Below the pieces are notes generated by a model. The model worked only from the letters and a program-made list of their open reading frames with translations, was not told where the DNA came from and did not search any database. 64,000 nucleotides of DNA, from assembly GCA_965226235.1 (NCBI GenBank), contig OZ245335.1, positions 248,001 through 312,000 on the forward strand, read 5' to 3'. Shown piece after piece: positions 25,179-34,316 of this stretch; positions within the stretch are counted from its first letter, which is position 1, and each line of letters starts with the position of its first letter. Source of the DNA: CAYFZO01 sp965226235. Lineage in GTDB: Bacteria; Pseudomonadota; Gammaproteobacteria; Poriferisulfidales; Oxydemutatoraceae. The position numbers and the translations under genes are program-made.

Positions 25179-26426
25179 ATGCTACAGGGAAAATACTTGC
25201 AGGCGCATAAAAATTTCCACATCAGTCAACTGTTGCTGCAGGTGTTCCTCGTAGGAGCGATGCTGGGTCTGTTTCGCACCGTCATTCCGGCTCTATCCGA
25301 AAGCAGGTTCGGCGTGCCCGCTGGAGATTTTTTCCTGCTTGCCAGCTTCATCGTCGTCTTTGGCCTGATCAAAAGTACTTTCAACTTTCTATCCAGCTAC
25401 TTTTCAGATCGTTACGGACGCAAGCGCATGCTGGTTGCCGGTTGGCTGATCGCTTTGCCGATACCGTGGATAGTCGCTCATTCACCGGATTGGACCGGAA
25501 TCATCGCGGCTACTTTTTTGCTCGGCGTGAACCAGGGGTTGTGCTGGTCGATGTCACAAATCATGAAGATCGATCTGACGCCAAGGCCCCGTCACGGTCT
25601 GATGATGGGCATGAACGAAACGCTGGGGTATTGCGGCGTGGCCATCTCGGCTTATCTCAGTACATGGCTCACGGTGAATTTAAGCAGCCTGGACAAAGCA
25701 ATTCTCTGGATGGGTACGCTCGTTGTGCTGCTGGCCTTGATCGACTCGCTGTTGTTCTGTGGCGAGACTCGTCCATCCTCTCGGGAAACATCTGCCGACA
25801 CGCCTGCGAACAAAGCAACCGGGAGCCTGTTTGTCCGGGTAAGTTTCCAGCACCTGCAAACCACATCGTTGTGCCTTGCCGGACTGGTCGAAAAATTCGT
25901 AGATGTACTGATCTGGTTAATCTACCCGGTATTTCTCTACCGGCAAAACATCGAGCTGCTGGACATCGCACTGATCACCGGCGTTTACGCCGCAACCTGG
26001 GGCATATTGCAAATAGTCACGGGCAGTGCTTCCGATCGGTTCGGACGCCGGTCGCTGATCGTTTTGGGCATGTTTCTCTGCGCGCTGGGATGTACGATGA
26101 CGCTGCTGAGCATGCAGCTGTGGTGGTGGATATTGAACGCTTTTATCATCGGTGTCGGCATGGCGATGCTGTATCCAACACTCGGGGCCACTGTCAGCGA
26201 CTATAGCAGCGCGGCTCGTCGCGGCGAAATTCTGGGTATATACCGTTTCTGGCGCGATTCCGGCTATTTTTTTGGTGCGCTGCTGTTCGCAGCCGTCGCC
26301 ACGCTGTCGCAGAAACTGACCTCGGTATTTGTAGTAACTTCCGTGTGCATGGCCGCTTCGGCATTATTCGTGGCGGTTGCTATCGATAACTTTACGGGAA
26401 AACTGTCCGATGAAGAGCGTCTCTAA
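25179..26426 (+). CDS. Major facilitator superfamily transporter
   Basis: A 415-residue inner-membrane carrier with twelve predicted helices. The MFS motif A is present after helix 2 (SDRYGRKRML) and repeated in the second half (SDRFGRRSL). Substrate cannot be told; the overall pattern resembles drug-efflux or sugar-efflux type MFS members. It starts behind GGCGGAG and overlaps the DUF192 gene by 17 bp, so the two are probably cotranscribed. Confidence 0.88.
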   Translation: MLQGKYLQAHKNFHISQLLLQVFLVGAMLGLFRTVIPALSESRFGVPAGDFFLLASFIVVFGLIKSTFNFLSSYFSDRYGRKRMLVAGWLIALPIPWIVAHSPDWTGIIAATFLLGVNQGLCWSMSQIMKIDLTPRPRHGLMMGMNETLGYCGVAISAYLSTWLTVNLSSLDKAILWMGTLVVLLALIDSLLFCGETRPSSRETSADTPANKATGSLFVRVSFQHLQTTSLCLAGLVEKFVDVLIWLIYPVFLYRQNIELLDIALITGVYAATWGILQIVTGSASDRFGRRSLIVLGMFLCALGCTMTLLSMQLWWWILNAFIIGVGMAMLYPTLGATVSDYSSAARRGEILGIYRFWRDSGYFFGALLFAAVATLSQKLTSVFVVTSVCMAASALFVAVAIDNFTGKLSDEERL

Positions 26427-26868
26427 ATCCTGCGGTTGGCTTCTGCTCAGCCTGTTTCTTCCGGCCATTAGCGCCAGCGTGCCGGCAGCCGACCAACTCC
26501 AGCCACAACCACGAGTCCACCTGAACGAAAAAACATTCATCGTCTCGGTGGCCGACACCAATGAATCGCGGCGGACAGGCTTGTCCGGAAGTCCGCCGTT
26601 ACCGGAGATGCATGGCTTGCTGTTTGTGTTTGACCGTGACGCTCGCCATGCCATCTGGATGAAAGACATGCGTTTCTCGCTCGATATTATCTGGATGGAC
26701 CGTGATGGCGTAGTGGTACACATTGAGAAAGAGGTTGGTCCGGACACTTACCCGCAAGCTTTTCGGCCACGGGTTTCTGCCAGGTACATGCTGGAAGTGC
26801 CTGCCGGCAGCGGCGAAGGAGTGAAGCAGGGGGCGGTGGCAGGATTTGAAAACATCCCCCGCATATAA
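26410..26868 (+). CDS. DUF192 family exported protein
   Basis: A 152-residue precursor with a signal peptide (cleavage near SVPAA, about residue 27) and a full DUF192 domain: VADTNESRRTGLSG, GLLFVFDRDARHAIWMKDM, and a conserved ARYMLEVPAGSGEGV end. The family is widespread and structurally a small beta-barrel, but its role is not established. The start at 26410 lies inside the end of the MFS gene. Confidence 0.87.
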   Translation: MKSVSKSCGWLLLSLFLPAISASVPAADQLQPQPRVHLNEKTFIVSVADTNESRRTGLSGSPPLPEMHGLLFVFDRDARHAIWMKDMRFSLDIIWMDRDGVVVHIEKEVGPDTYPQAFRPRVSARYMLEVPAGSGEGVKQGAVAGFENIPRI

Positions 26869-27147
26869 ACCCGGCAAAACCTGCTGGAACCAGCATCGCG
26901 AAGCCAACCTTTTGACCCTGCGGTGGCGTTAGGGGCAGCCTGCATAGTCACACGCAGTGCCGCTTGCCGCTGAAATGACCTGTGAGCAGCGTGGTCCGGG
27001 CAGATCCGACATTCGTGTTGCCAATCGTGCCGTTTGGATCCTTCGATGGCTTACCATGCGGCATCGATGGAGATGCTGGAGCATGGGGTTCGACACGCAA
27101 GGCAGGAATGCTGCCACCCAGAGTGAATAATCAACTGGAGAAATACC
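26869..27147. other. Spacer with no supported gene
   Basis: The 279 bp between the DUF192 gene and the dehydrogenase gene show only a short palindrome at 26882-26895 (TGCTGG and CCAGCA around AA) and the Shine-Dalgarno site (GGAG) before 27148. I see no gene, clear promoter or T-tailed hairpin. Confidence 0.5.
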
Positions 27148-28173
27148 ATGAAAGCTGTTGGCTATGCCAAATCCAGGCCAATCAATGACCCTGAATCCTT
27201 GCTGGATATCGAGTTGCCTGAAGCTGTCGCAACCGGGCGTGACTTGCTCGTTCAGGTCAGGGCGATCGGGGTGAACCCGGTGGATTACAAGATTCGCCAG
27301 AATGTTTCCCCCGTTGGAGGTGAATACAAAGTGCTTGGCTGGGATGCCGTGGGCGAGGTCGCCGCAACCGGGGAAGCGGTTACGCAATTCAAGCCTGGCG
27401 ATACGGTCTACTATGCGGGCGATCTCGGCCGCCAGGGCAGCAACGCCGAATACCAGTTGGTGGACGAACGCCTTGTCGGCACCAAACCTGGCAGTTTGTC
27501 TGACGCGGAAGCCGCGGCGTTGCCACTGACGACAATTACGGCCTGGGAAATGCTGTTTGAGCATCTGTCCATACAGCAACGCCCCCCACGTTCGGCAGAG
27601 AAATCCGGCGAGGTGATTTTGGTTGTCGGTGCAGCAGGTGGTGTTGGTTCGATTTTTCTGCAGTTGGTCAAAGCTATCACGGCTGCGACTACGATCGCCA
27701 CCGCATCACGCGAAAGCTCGCAAACCTGGGTGAAGAAGCTGGGTGCACATCATGTAGTCGATCATACCAAACCGCTGCAACCACAGATCGAGGCCACAGG
27801 TATCGGTCCGGTAACGCACGTTGCCAGCCTCAACAGCACTGGTTCGTACTTCGAGAGTTATACGGAACTGCTGGCGCCTTTTGGCAAGATTGCCTTGATC
27901 GATGACCCCGGATCCCTGGATGTGAGCAGGCTGAAGCGAAAAAGTCTGTCGCTGCACTGGGAGTTTATGTTTGCGCGCTCCCTGTTCAAGGCGGCTGATA
28001 TGAACGAGCAAGGCCGCTTGCTGAACCACGTATCCGGTTTGATTGACCAAGGGTTTATCCGGACCACAGTCGGCAAAAACCTGGGCACCATCAATGCCCG
28101 TAACCTGAGGATCGCGCATGAGGAGTTGGAATCCGGTCGGTCAATCGGGAAGATCGTTTTACAAGGTTTTTGA
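27148..28173 (+). CDS. Zinc-type alcohol dehydrogenase-like / quinone oxidoreductase family protein
   Basis: MDR-superfamily oxidoreductase of 341 residues. The GroES-like N-domain (VNPVDYKIRQ, GWDAVGEVAATGEAV, FKPGDTVYYAG) is followed by a Rossmann fold with VGAAGGVGSIFLQLVK at about 153-168. The cysteines and histidines that bind zinc in classical alcohol dehydrogenases are not seen, so it most likely works without zinc as an NADPH-dependent quinone or enone reductase. The start has GGAG seven bases upstream. It is monocistronic, ending convergently to dusA. Confidence 0.88.
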   Translation: MKAVGYAKSRPINDPESLLDIELPEAVATGRDLLVQVRAIGVNPVDYKIRQNVSPVGGEYKVLGWDAVGEVAATGEAVTQFKPGDTVYYAGDLGRQGSNAEYQLVDERLVGTKPGSLSDAEAAALPLTTITAWEMLFEHLSIQQRPPRSAEKSGEVILVVGAAGGVGSIFLQLVKAITAATTIATASRESSQTWVKKLGAHHVVDHTKPLQPQIEATGIGPVTHVASLNSTGSYFESYTELLAPFGKIALIDDPGSLDVSRLKRKSLSLHWEFMFARSLFKAADMNEQGRLLNHVSGLIDQGFIRTTVGKNLGTINARNLRIAHEELESGRSIGKIVLQGF

Positions 28174-28545
28174 ACAGACAAATCCGACTTTTCAATATAG
28201 CCTCTGGAAAAAGAGCCTCGAATTTACCAGCGGAAATAGTTGCAACCGATTGAATAGCAGGGGGTTATCCCATGCACGGCTGAGATCCCCTACGAAAAGT
28301 GTGAGGCTTTGGAGCCGAATACGGATATTCCGGCACGATCGCATGTTTTTTACTTCCGGCCTTTTTCTCCGACAATATGAGTTACTGATTCTTCCCTGAA
28401 ATCAACAAGATCAACTACGTCTCGTAGATAGAATATCAAGATTACACAAAGGCAGGCAGAGGGGAGCTCAAGGTCCAGCGAACGACTGCCTTCCGGCACC
28501 TTCAATAGCGAATCCATTATTTAACATAATATACATTATGCGCAC
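28174..28545. other. Convergent spacer with no supported gene
   Basis: The 372 bp between the dehydrogenase and dusA ends show short open frames with no family resemblance, and no T-tailed hairpin on either strand. It is more AT-rich toward its dusA end. Confidence 0.5.
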
Positions 28546-29667
28546 TCATAGGTTGGTTGTCTGCCGGGCGTTTGGCTGGTCGTTTGCATTGTTGGTCAGG
28601 CGTAGTGGCGGGCAATTTGATAAATCCATGGTGTCGACCCGCCAGTTGCATTTGCGCAGATCCTCGCTTAGATAGCGGCGCCAGCGGCTGGCGTTGCGGT
28701 GTCCGCGAAACCAGTTCATCAAGTGGCGTGTGATCAAAGTGGCTGACGTGCCATCGCGAACTTCGCGGGCAAGGTACTCGAGACATCCGGCAATCACATT
28801 TTCGTGCGACACAGGTGGCCGTTGGTCACCGTAAAACATTGCATCGACATGCGCCAGTAACATGGGCTGGCGATAGACCGCACGTCCCAGCATAACCCCG
28901 TCGAAGCTGGAAATTCCGGACTTTGCCTGGGCGAGCGTTTCTATACCGCCGTTCAGGATGATTTCCAGTCGTGGAAATTCAAGTGCAAGTAACTTCACCA
29001 AATTATGGTTTAACTTGGGTATTTTTCTGTTCTTTGCAGGGCTCATGCCGTTCAGAATCGCTTTGCGGGCGTGAACTATGAAGGTTTCACACCGGCCGCC
29101 GGCGGAGACTTCGCCGACAAACCGGCACAATCGATCGAGCGTTTCAATGTCGCTTGCTGTTTCGTGGTCATTGCTTCTCTCGGTACCGATACGGCATTTG
29201 ACCGTGACCGGAATGGCTACGCTCGCGGACATCGCCGCTACGCAATCGGCGACCTGTTTCGGGGTTTCCATCAGGCAGGCCCCGAAGGCACCCTTCGTCG
29301 CACGCTCGCTGGGGCAGCCGACATTGATGTTGATTTCATCGTAGCCCAGGTCTTCTCCGATACGGGCGCACCGAGCCATCTCGGCAAGGTCGCTGCCACC
29401 GAGTTGCAGAGCCAGAGGGCGCTGGAATGCCTCGAAGCTCCGGTGCGCCCTGTTGCTGAATAAAGACGCGCGAGCCGGGATCATTTCGGTGTAGAACATT
29501 GCACGGCGTGAGAGCATCCGCAACAAGTGCAGGAAATACCTGTCGGTGCGTTTCATCATCGGCGCGACGCAAAACCGTCTCGGCGACTTGTTGTTTTTCA
29601 CGGAAAGCTCGCTGTTTCTGCTGTCGGACTTCACCATCATCATTTCTATCGGAATCGTTTCGGCCAT
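28546..29667 (-). CDS. dusA: tRNA-dihydrouridine synthase, DusA type
   Basis: FMN enzyme that reduces U20/U20a in the D-loop of tRNAs. The protein aligns along its length with DusA: FCVAPMMKRTDRYFL, ALQLGGS, YDEININVGCPSE with the catalytic Cys, TVKCRIG, FIVHARKAILNGMSP and ILNGGI. The C-terminus is the Dus helical domain (RHLMNWFRGHRNASRWRRYLSE). The 373 residues include a 30-residue N-terminal lead, so a start at the triple ATG near 29643 is also possible. It is divergent from the ABC exporter genes. Confidence 0.92.
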   Translation of the reverse strand: MAETIPIEMMMVKSDSRNSELSVKNNKSPRRFCVAPMMKRTDRYFLHLLRMLSRRAMFYTEMIPARASLFSNRAHRSFEAFQRPLALQLGGSDLAEMARCARIGEDLGYDEININVGCPSERATKGAFGACLMETPKQVADCVAAMSASVAIPVTVKCRIGTERSNDHETASDIETLDRLCRFVGEVSAGGRCETFIVHARKAILNGMSPAKNRKIPKLNHNLVKLLALEFPRLEIILNGGIETLAQAKSGISSFDGVMLGRAVYRQPMLLAHVDAMFYGDQRPPVSHENVIAGCLEYLAREVRDGTSATLITRHLMNWFRGHRNASRWRRYLSEDLRKCNWRVDTMDLSNCPPLRLTNNANDQPNARQTTNL

Positions 29668-29701
29668 GAATGCTGCCGGGTATTATAAAATGTTGCACAT
29701 C

Positions 29702-30616
29702 ATGCCCCCCCCTGCCCTGGAAATCAGCAACCTGAGTAAGGTTTACGCAAACGGAACAGTGGCCCTGCAGTCTGTTGATCTGCGTGTCGAGGCAGAGGCC
29801 TTTTTCGGTTTGCTCGGTTCCAACGGTGCTGGAAAATCGACAACGATCGGCATCGTTACTTCATTGGTCAATAAAACCGCCGGCAAGGTCCGTGTTTTCG
29901 GGGTCGATATGGACGAGTATCCCTCCAGGGTCAAATCCTTCATGGGATTGGTGCCCCAGGAATTCAATTTCCATCAGTTTGAGCCGGTTTTTGAAGTCGT
30001 TGTCAATCAGGCTGGATTCTATGGGGTGCCTTACAAAGAAGCATCCGCACGCACGGAAGAGTATCTGACCAAACTAGGATTGTGGGAAAAGCGCGCGGTT
30101 TCGACACGGCAGTTGTCCGGCGGCATGAAAAGGCGCTTGATGATCGCTCGCGCGTTGGTGCACCACCCGAGGTTGCTGATTCTGGATGAACCGACCGCCA
30201 GTGTCGATATAGAAGTGCGACGCATGTTGTGGAGCTTCCTGGCGGAACTCAACCGGCAAGGTACGACGATTATACTGACGACCCATTACCTGGAAGAAGC
30301 AGAGCGCTTGTGCAGGGATATCGCGATCATAGATGACGGTCGCATCATCGAGCATTCGCCGATGCGCCAGCTACTCGAAAAACTCGACATCGAATCCTTT
30401 ACCTTGTACCTGCAGGAGCCGTTGCAGGCGGCACCGATGCTGAAAAGCGCAAAAGCACAGTTGGTTGACGAAAAAACACTGGAGATTGCGGTGGACCACC
30501 ATGCCGATATCAGCACGGTATTCGCCGAACTCGACCACCTGGGGATCAGGCTCCTTAGCCTGAGGAACAAAACCAACCGGCTTGAAGAGTTGTTTATCAA
30601 GCTGACCGAGAACTAG
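29702..30616 (+). CDS. yadG: ABC exporter ATP-binding protein, YadG family
   Basis: ATPase of an ABC-2 exporter, 304 residues. Walker A is GSNGAGKS, the signature LSGGMKRR and Walker B LLILDEPTASVD, followed by an H-loop in TTHYLEEAERL. The C-terminal 90 residues are the DUF4162-like regulatory segment. The ATG at 29702 fits family N-termini (ALEISNLSKVY); in-frame ATGs at 29666 and 29690 are possible. A TATTATAAAAT stretch at 29681 may serve as -10 for this gene and for divergent dusA. The substrate is unknown. Confidence 0.9.
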   Translation: MPPPALEISNLSKVYANGTVALQSVDLRVEAEAFFGLLGSNGAGKSTTIGIVTSLVNKTAGKVRVFGVDMDEYPSRVKSFMGLVPQEFNFHQFEPVFEVVVNQAGFYGVPYKEASARTEEYLTKLGLWEKRAVSTRQLSGGMKRRLMIARALVHHPRLLILDEPTASVDIEVRRMLWSFLAELNRQGTTIILTTHYLEEAERLCRDIAIIDDGRIIEHSPMRQLLEKLDIESFTLYLQEPLQAAPMLKSAKAQLVDEKTLEIAVDHHADISTVFAELDHLGIRLLSLRNKTNRLEELFIKLTEN

Positions 30617-30621
30617 TGGTC

Positions 30622-31395
30622 ATGGAATGGCGTAAACAACTCATAGCCTTCCACACGCTTTTCAGAAAGGAAACCAGGCGGGTTACGCGCATCTGGGTGC
30701 AGACGATATTGCCGCCGGCGATCACCACCGCCTTGTATTTCCTTATTTTTGGCAAACTCGTCGGTTCGCAACTGAGAAATATCGGCGGCTACAGTTACAT
30801 CGACTATATCGTCCCGGGCTTGATCCTGATGGCGGTCATTACCAACTCGTACGCCAACGTGGCCTCCTCGTTCTACAGTGCGAAATTTCAGCGCAATATA
30901 GAAGAGATGCTTATTTCCCCCATGCCCAACTACATCATTCTCGTTGGCTTTCTCTCCGGCGGCGTTGCCCGTGGCATCGGGGTCGGTGTCATCGTCTATG
31001 CGGTTTCCACTCTTTTCACCCAGGTGCCCGTGCTCAATCCGATGCTGGCATTGCTGATATTGATACTGACATCCATACTGTTTTCCCTGGCAGGTTTCAT
31101 CAACGGTGTCTATGCAAGAAATTTCGATGAAATTTCGATCATCCCGACGTTTATACTGACCCCGATGACGTATCTCGGCGGCGTTTTTTATTCGATCGAG
31201 ATGCTTGATCCTGCCTGGCGCGGCGTTTCTCTGCTCAATCCGATTCTGCACATGGTCAGCGGTTTCCGCCATGGCTTGCTAGGGGTTTCCGATATCGCTC
31301 CAGGCGTTGCGGTCACGATGACGTTGATAGCCATTGCCCTGCTCGCCTATGCCTCCTTGTATCTGCTGAGTCGAGGAACTCGCATCAAGAGTTGA
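30622..31395 (+). CDS. yadH: ABC exporter permease, YadH family
   Basis: ABC-2 type membrane permease of 257 residues with six predicted helices and the family stretch GGVFYSIEMLDPAWRGVSLLNP. The ATG at 30622 (MEWRKQLIAF) lies 5 bp after the yadG stop; a GTG overlapping that stop at 30616 is less likely. It forms a transporter pair with the YadG-like ATPase. Cargo is not known for this family. Confidence 0.9.
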   Translation: MEWRKQLIAFHTLFRKETRRVTRIWVQTILPPAITTALYFLIFGKLVGSQLRNIGGYSYIDYIVPGLILMAVITNSYANVASSFYSAKFQRNIEEMLISPMPNYIILVGFLSGGVARGIGVGVIVYAVSTLFTQVPVLNPMLALLILILTSILFSLAGFINGVYARNFDEISIIPTFILTPMTYLGGVFYSIEMLDPAWRGVSLLNPILHMVSGFRHGLLGVSDIAPGVAVTMTLIAIALLAYASLYLLSRGTRIKS

Positions 31396-31438
31396 CCGCT
31401 GGCGCGGATCTATTGTCACCAAGGCAGGGGGCTGCAGG

Positions 31439-31455
31439 AAAATTGCCTTTGCAAT
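31439..31455 (-). terminator. Possible terminator of tRNA-Glu
   Basis: On the minus strand ATTGC-AAAG-GCAAT is followed by TTT, starting at the last base of the tRNA CCA. The stem is only 5 bp, so the call is tentative. Confidence 0.4.
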
Positions 31456-31530
31456 GGCGTCCCCAGGGGGAGTCGAACCCCCGTTGTCGCCGTGAAAGGG
31501 CGATGTCCTAGGCCTCTAGACGATGGGGAC
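31455..31530 (-). tRNA. tRNA-Glu (TTC)
   Basis: GTCCCCA pairs with TGGGGAC in the acceptor stem; the anticodon loop CTTTCAC gives TTC; the T-arm GGTTCGACTCC and an encoded CCA are present. It is 76 nt long. It stands alone between yadH and purA. Confidence 0.97.
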
Positions 31531-31712
31531 GGGAACAAAAACGCTCATTATTTGCGGCATAGGCAGGTTTTGTCAATTGAGTGTATGGGGCCTTGTTATC
31601 CCAAAGTTGCAATGTCCCTGATCTTTTCCCCGTAATCCGGTCCATTACAGATCCAGGATTGCTCCATGATGCCGACGCGCGGGGGGCTCTCGTGTGAATG
31701 GGGAGAAATGAA

Positions 31713-32993
31713 TCAGATTTTTTTCCTGAAAATATTTCCTTCTCTGCTGGGGCTTGTCGAAACGATATTCACCGAAACACCAACCAATTCTTCAATGCGC
31801 TCAATATAGTTTTTTGCCTGCTGCGGCAAGCGCGCATAATCGGTGACACCTGCAACACTACCCGTTGGCCATCCAGATAGCTCCTGGTATTCAGGTTCGC
31901 AGTCGTTTTGCGTCGCTGTCAATGGAACAGACGAGTTGGCACGGTAACCGCGATAGGCGGTGCACAGGTAGAGAGGGTCAAGCCCTTCAAGCACGTCGAG
32001 CTTGGTCAGGCACAGATCACTGACGCCATTGAGCTTCACCGCACTACGAACCGCTACGGAATCGAACCAGCCGCAGCGCCGCCTGCGGTTGGTAGTGGCG
32101 CCAAATTCGGATCCTCTCTCAGCCAGATGAGCGCCGGCATGATCGTGCAGCTCGGTCGGGAAAGGACCATTACCGACCCGGGTCGTATAGGCTTTGACGA
32201 TGCCAAGCACGCGATCAATATGGGTTGGTGGAAATCCGGTCCCGACGGAAACCGCGCCGATCGAAGTGTTGGAAGACGTCACGTATGGGTAAGTACCGTG
32301 ATCGATATCAAGCATTGTCCCTTGCGCACCCTCGAACAGAATATCCGCATTACGCTTGTGCAGCACGTCCAGCCTCGCTGAAACGTCGTCGGCCATTTCC
32401 AGGAAAGCGTCACGCCAGGCAAGTATGTCACGGAGTTCAGCGCGAAAATCCGCGGTCTTCGTGCGGTAGTAGTGTTCAAGGACAAAGTTATGATACGAAA
32501 ACAGTGCTTCAAGGCGTTCCGCAAACAGTTTCTCATCAAGCATGTCATAGACACGCAACGCGCGTCTGGCTACCTTGTCTTCATAAGCCGGACCGATACC
32601 GCGTCCGGTAGTGCCGATCGCCTCTTTGGTGTTTGCCCGTTCAAATGCAAGATCAAGCAATCGATGGCAACTGAATAACAGCGGGCACCCGAAAGACACT
32701 TTCAGGCGAGGCCTGACGCTGATCTTCTGCGCTTCGAGCATCTCGATTTCCTGACGCAGGTGCAGCGGCGATACAACCACCCCATTGCCGATCAAACATT
32801 CGCTTCTTTCGTGCAGAATACCCGAAGGAATTAAATGCAAAACGAATTTCCTGCCATCGACGTGAATGGTGTGGCCTGCGTTGTGTCCACCTTGAAAACG
32901 TACGACAGCCGCTGCGTGCCGAGCAAGCTGGTCGACTATCTTTCCCTTGCCTTCATCGCCCCATTGCAGGCCCAAAACAACCGTCGCTACCAT
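31713..32993 (-). CDS. purA: Adenylosuccinate synthetase
   Basis: Joins IMP and aspartate using GTP, the first step from IMP to AMP. The 426-residue protein begins VLGLQWGDEGKGKIVD with the GDEGKG phosphate loop and has GGHNAGHTI, TGRGIGPAYEDK, QGTMLDIDHGTYPYVTSS and NRRRRCGWFD. Length is normal. It lies 3 bp after hisZ, and this hisZ-purA pair is common in gammaproteobacteria (often after hflKC, which is not here). Confidence 0.96.
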   Translation of the reverse strand: MVATVVLGLQWGDEGKGKIVDQLARHAAAVVRFQGGHNAGHTIHVDGRKFVLHLIPSGILHERSECLIGNGVVVSPLHLRQEIEMLEAQKISVRPRLKVSFGCPLLFSCHRLLDLAFERANTKEAIGTTGRGIGPAYEDKVARRALRVYDMLDEKLFAERLEALFSYHNFVLEHYYRTKTADFRAELRDILAWRDAFLEMADDVSARLDVLHKRNADILFEGAQGTMLDIDHGTYPYVTSSNTSIGAVSVGTGFPPTHIDRVLGIVKAYTTRVGNGPFPTELHDHAGAHLAERGSEFGATTNRRRRCGWFDSVAVRSAVKLNGVSDLCLTKLDVLEGLDPLYLCTAYRGYRANSSVPLTATQNDCEPEYQELSGWPTGSVAGVTDYARLPQQAKNYIERIEELVGVSVNIVSTSPSREGNIFRKKI

Positions 32994-32996
32994 CGC

Positions 32997-34199
32997 TTAT
33001 AACTCCTCGACCGAGCACTCGCCTGCTTTGAATATCAACATGTGAGCACAGTTCGACTCCTCCGGTGTTGCATCTCGATGCAACGAGCGCACCACTCTGT
33101 CTCCTGACTGTCGCAATCCGGCAACCACTGCTTCCAGGCTCTCTTCGTCTTCCTCAGCCGATGGTAACGGGACAAAAATCGATCGCTTTCCAGGGTCGTG
33201 ATCGTTGGCATGCGATTTGTCTTCCTTGGAGATCTCGGTGAGTAGGTGCAGGTCTCCGCTGAACCCAACGGCGGGACGAGCGCGTCCGAACACCTTGCCG
33301 AGATTATCGTAACGTCCCCCGCGCATGATTTCCTGGCCTATACCGGGAACAAACGCTGCAAAAACGACGCCGGTTTTATAGTGATAGCCGCGCAATTCAG
33401 CGAGGTCATAGTATGGTTCAATGTCCAGCGATGACAGGCGCAGGGAAATCTCGGAAAGCTCTCCCAAAGCTGCCTTGACACCGGCGATACCACCGAGCAA
33501 CGCATCCGCCCGCTGCAGAATCTCGGGCCTGCCATGCAGTTCGAGCAGCGCCATCAGTTGCTCCTTGTACTTTGGGGACACGCCCTGTGCTTCAAGGTAC
33601 TCCTGCGCTTCATGTGCAGCTTTCTTATTCAGCAGATCGGAAAAATGCTCTTTTTGTTCCCGGTCAAAGCCGGCGGCGGTGGACAGTGCCGAAAAAATTC
33701 CGACGTGTCCCAGATCAATGTAGACGTTTTCTACCCCGATAACCATCAGCGTCTCGAGCATCAAGCGAATAATCTCGATATCGCCCTCGCAACCGGTATC
33801 GCCATATATCTCGGCACCAAACTGCAGCGGGGAGCGCGTGCCCAGGAAATTGCTCGGGCGGGCCGTTAAAGTCTCGCCTGTATAGCAGAGACGGTTGATT
33901 GAATGCCCCCGGAGCATATGCGCGTCAATGCGCGCAGCTTGGGAAGTAATATCGGCCCGCACACCCATCAGCCGACCGTTCAGTTGGTCCACGAGCTTGA
34001 AAGTCTGCAGATTCAGGCACTCGTCTCCGGTAATCAGCAGAGATTCGACGTATTCGATCAATGGCGGAATGACCAGCTCGTAGCCCCAGGATGCAAACAG
34101 ATCCAGAATCCGTCTGCGCAGTTTCTCTATACGCCAGGCGGCGGGCGGTAAACTCTCCTCGATCCCGGCTGGAAGCAGCCAACGTTTGGCATTTTGCAC
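32997..34199 (-). CDS. hisZ: ATP phosphoribosyltransferase regulatory subunit HisZ
   Basis: HisRS-like protein without tRNA synthetase activity that forms a hetero-octamer with short HisG and carries the histidine feedback site. The 400-residue protein starts with LPAGIEESLPPAAWRIEKLR and has degenerate class II motifs (GVRADITSQAARI, GGRYDNLGKVFGRARPAVGFS) but no full aminoacylation set. Its partner hisG lies at 17643-18284. It is 3 bp upstream of purA. Confidence 0.94.
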   Translation of the reverse strand: MQNAKRWLLPAGIEESLPPAAWRIEKLRRRILDLFASWGYELVIPPLIEYVESLLITGDECLNLQTFKLVDQLNGRLMGVRADITSQAARIDAHMLRGHSINRLCYTGETLTARPSNFLGTRSPLQFGAEIYGDTGCEGDIEIIRLMLETLMVIGVENVYIDLGHVGIFSALSTAAGFDREQKEHFSDLLNKKAAHEAQEYLEAQGVSPKYKEQLMALLELHGRPEILQRADALLGGIAGVKAALGELSEISLRLSSLDIEPYYDLAELRGYHYKTGVVFAAFVPGIGQEIMRGGRYDNLGKVFGRARPAVGFSGDLHLLTEISKEDKSHANDHDPGKRSIFVPLPSAEEDEESLEAVVAGLRQSGDRVVRSLHRDATPEESNCAHMLIFKAGECSVEEL

Positions 34200-34316
34200 G
34201 ATGGGGTGCCGGTCAGTAAGAGGCCAATGGTCCTGCGCTGTTTCCTGGCTGGCTTATCCCAGCCACGGGAAAAACCAATGAACCTGGTGCGGAAATCTCG
34301 GTACGGAAACCATGGG

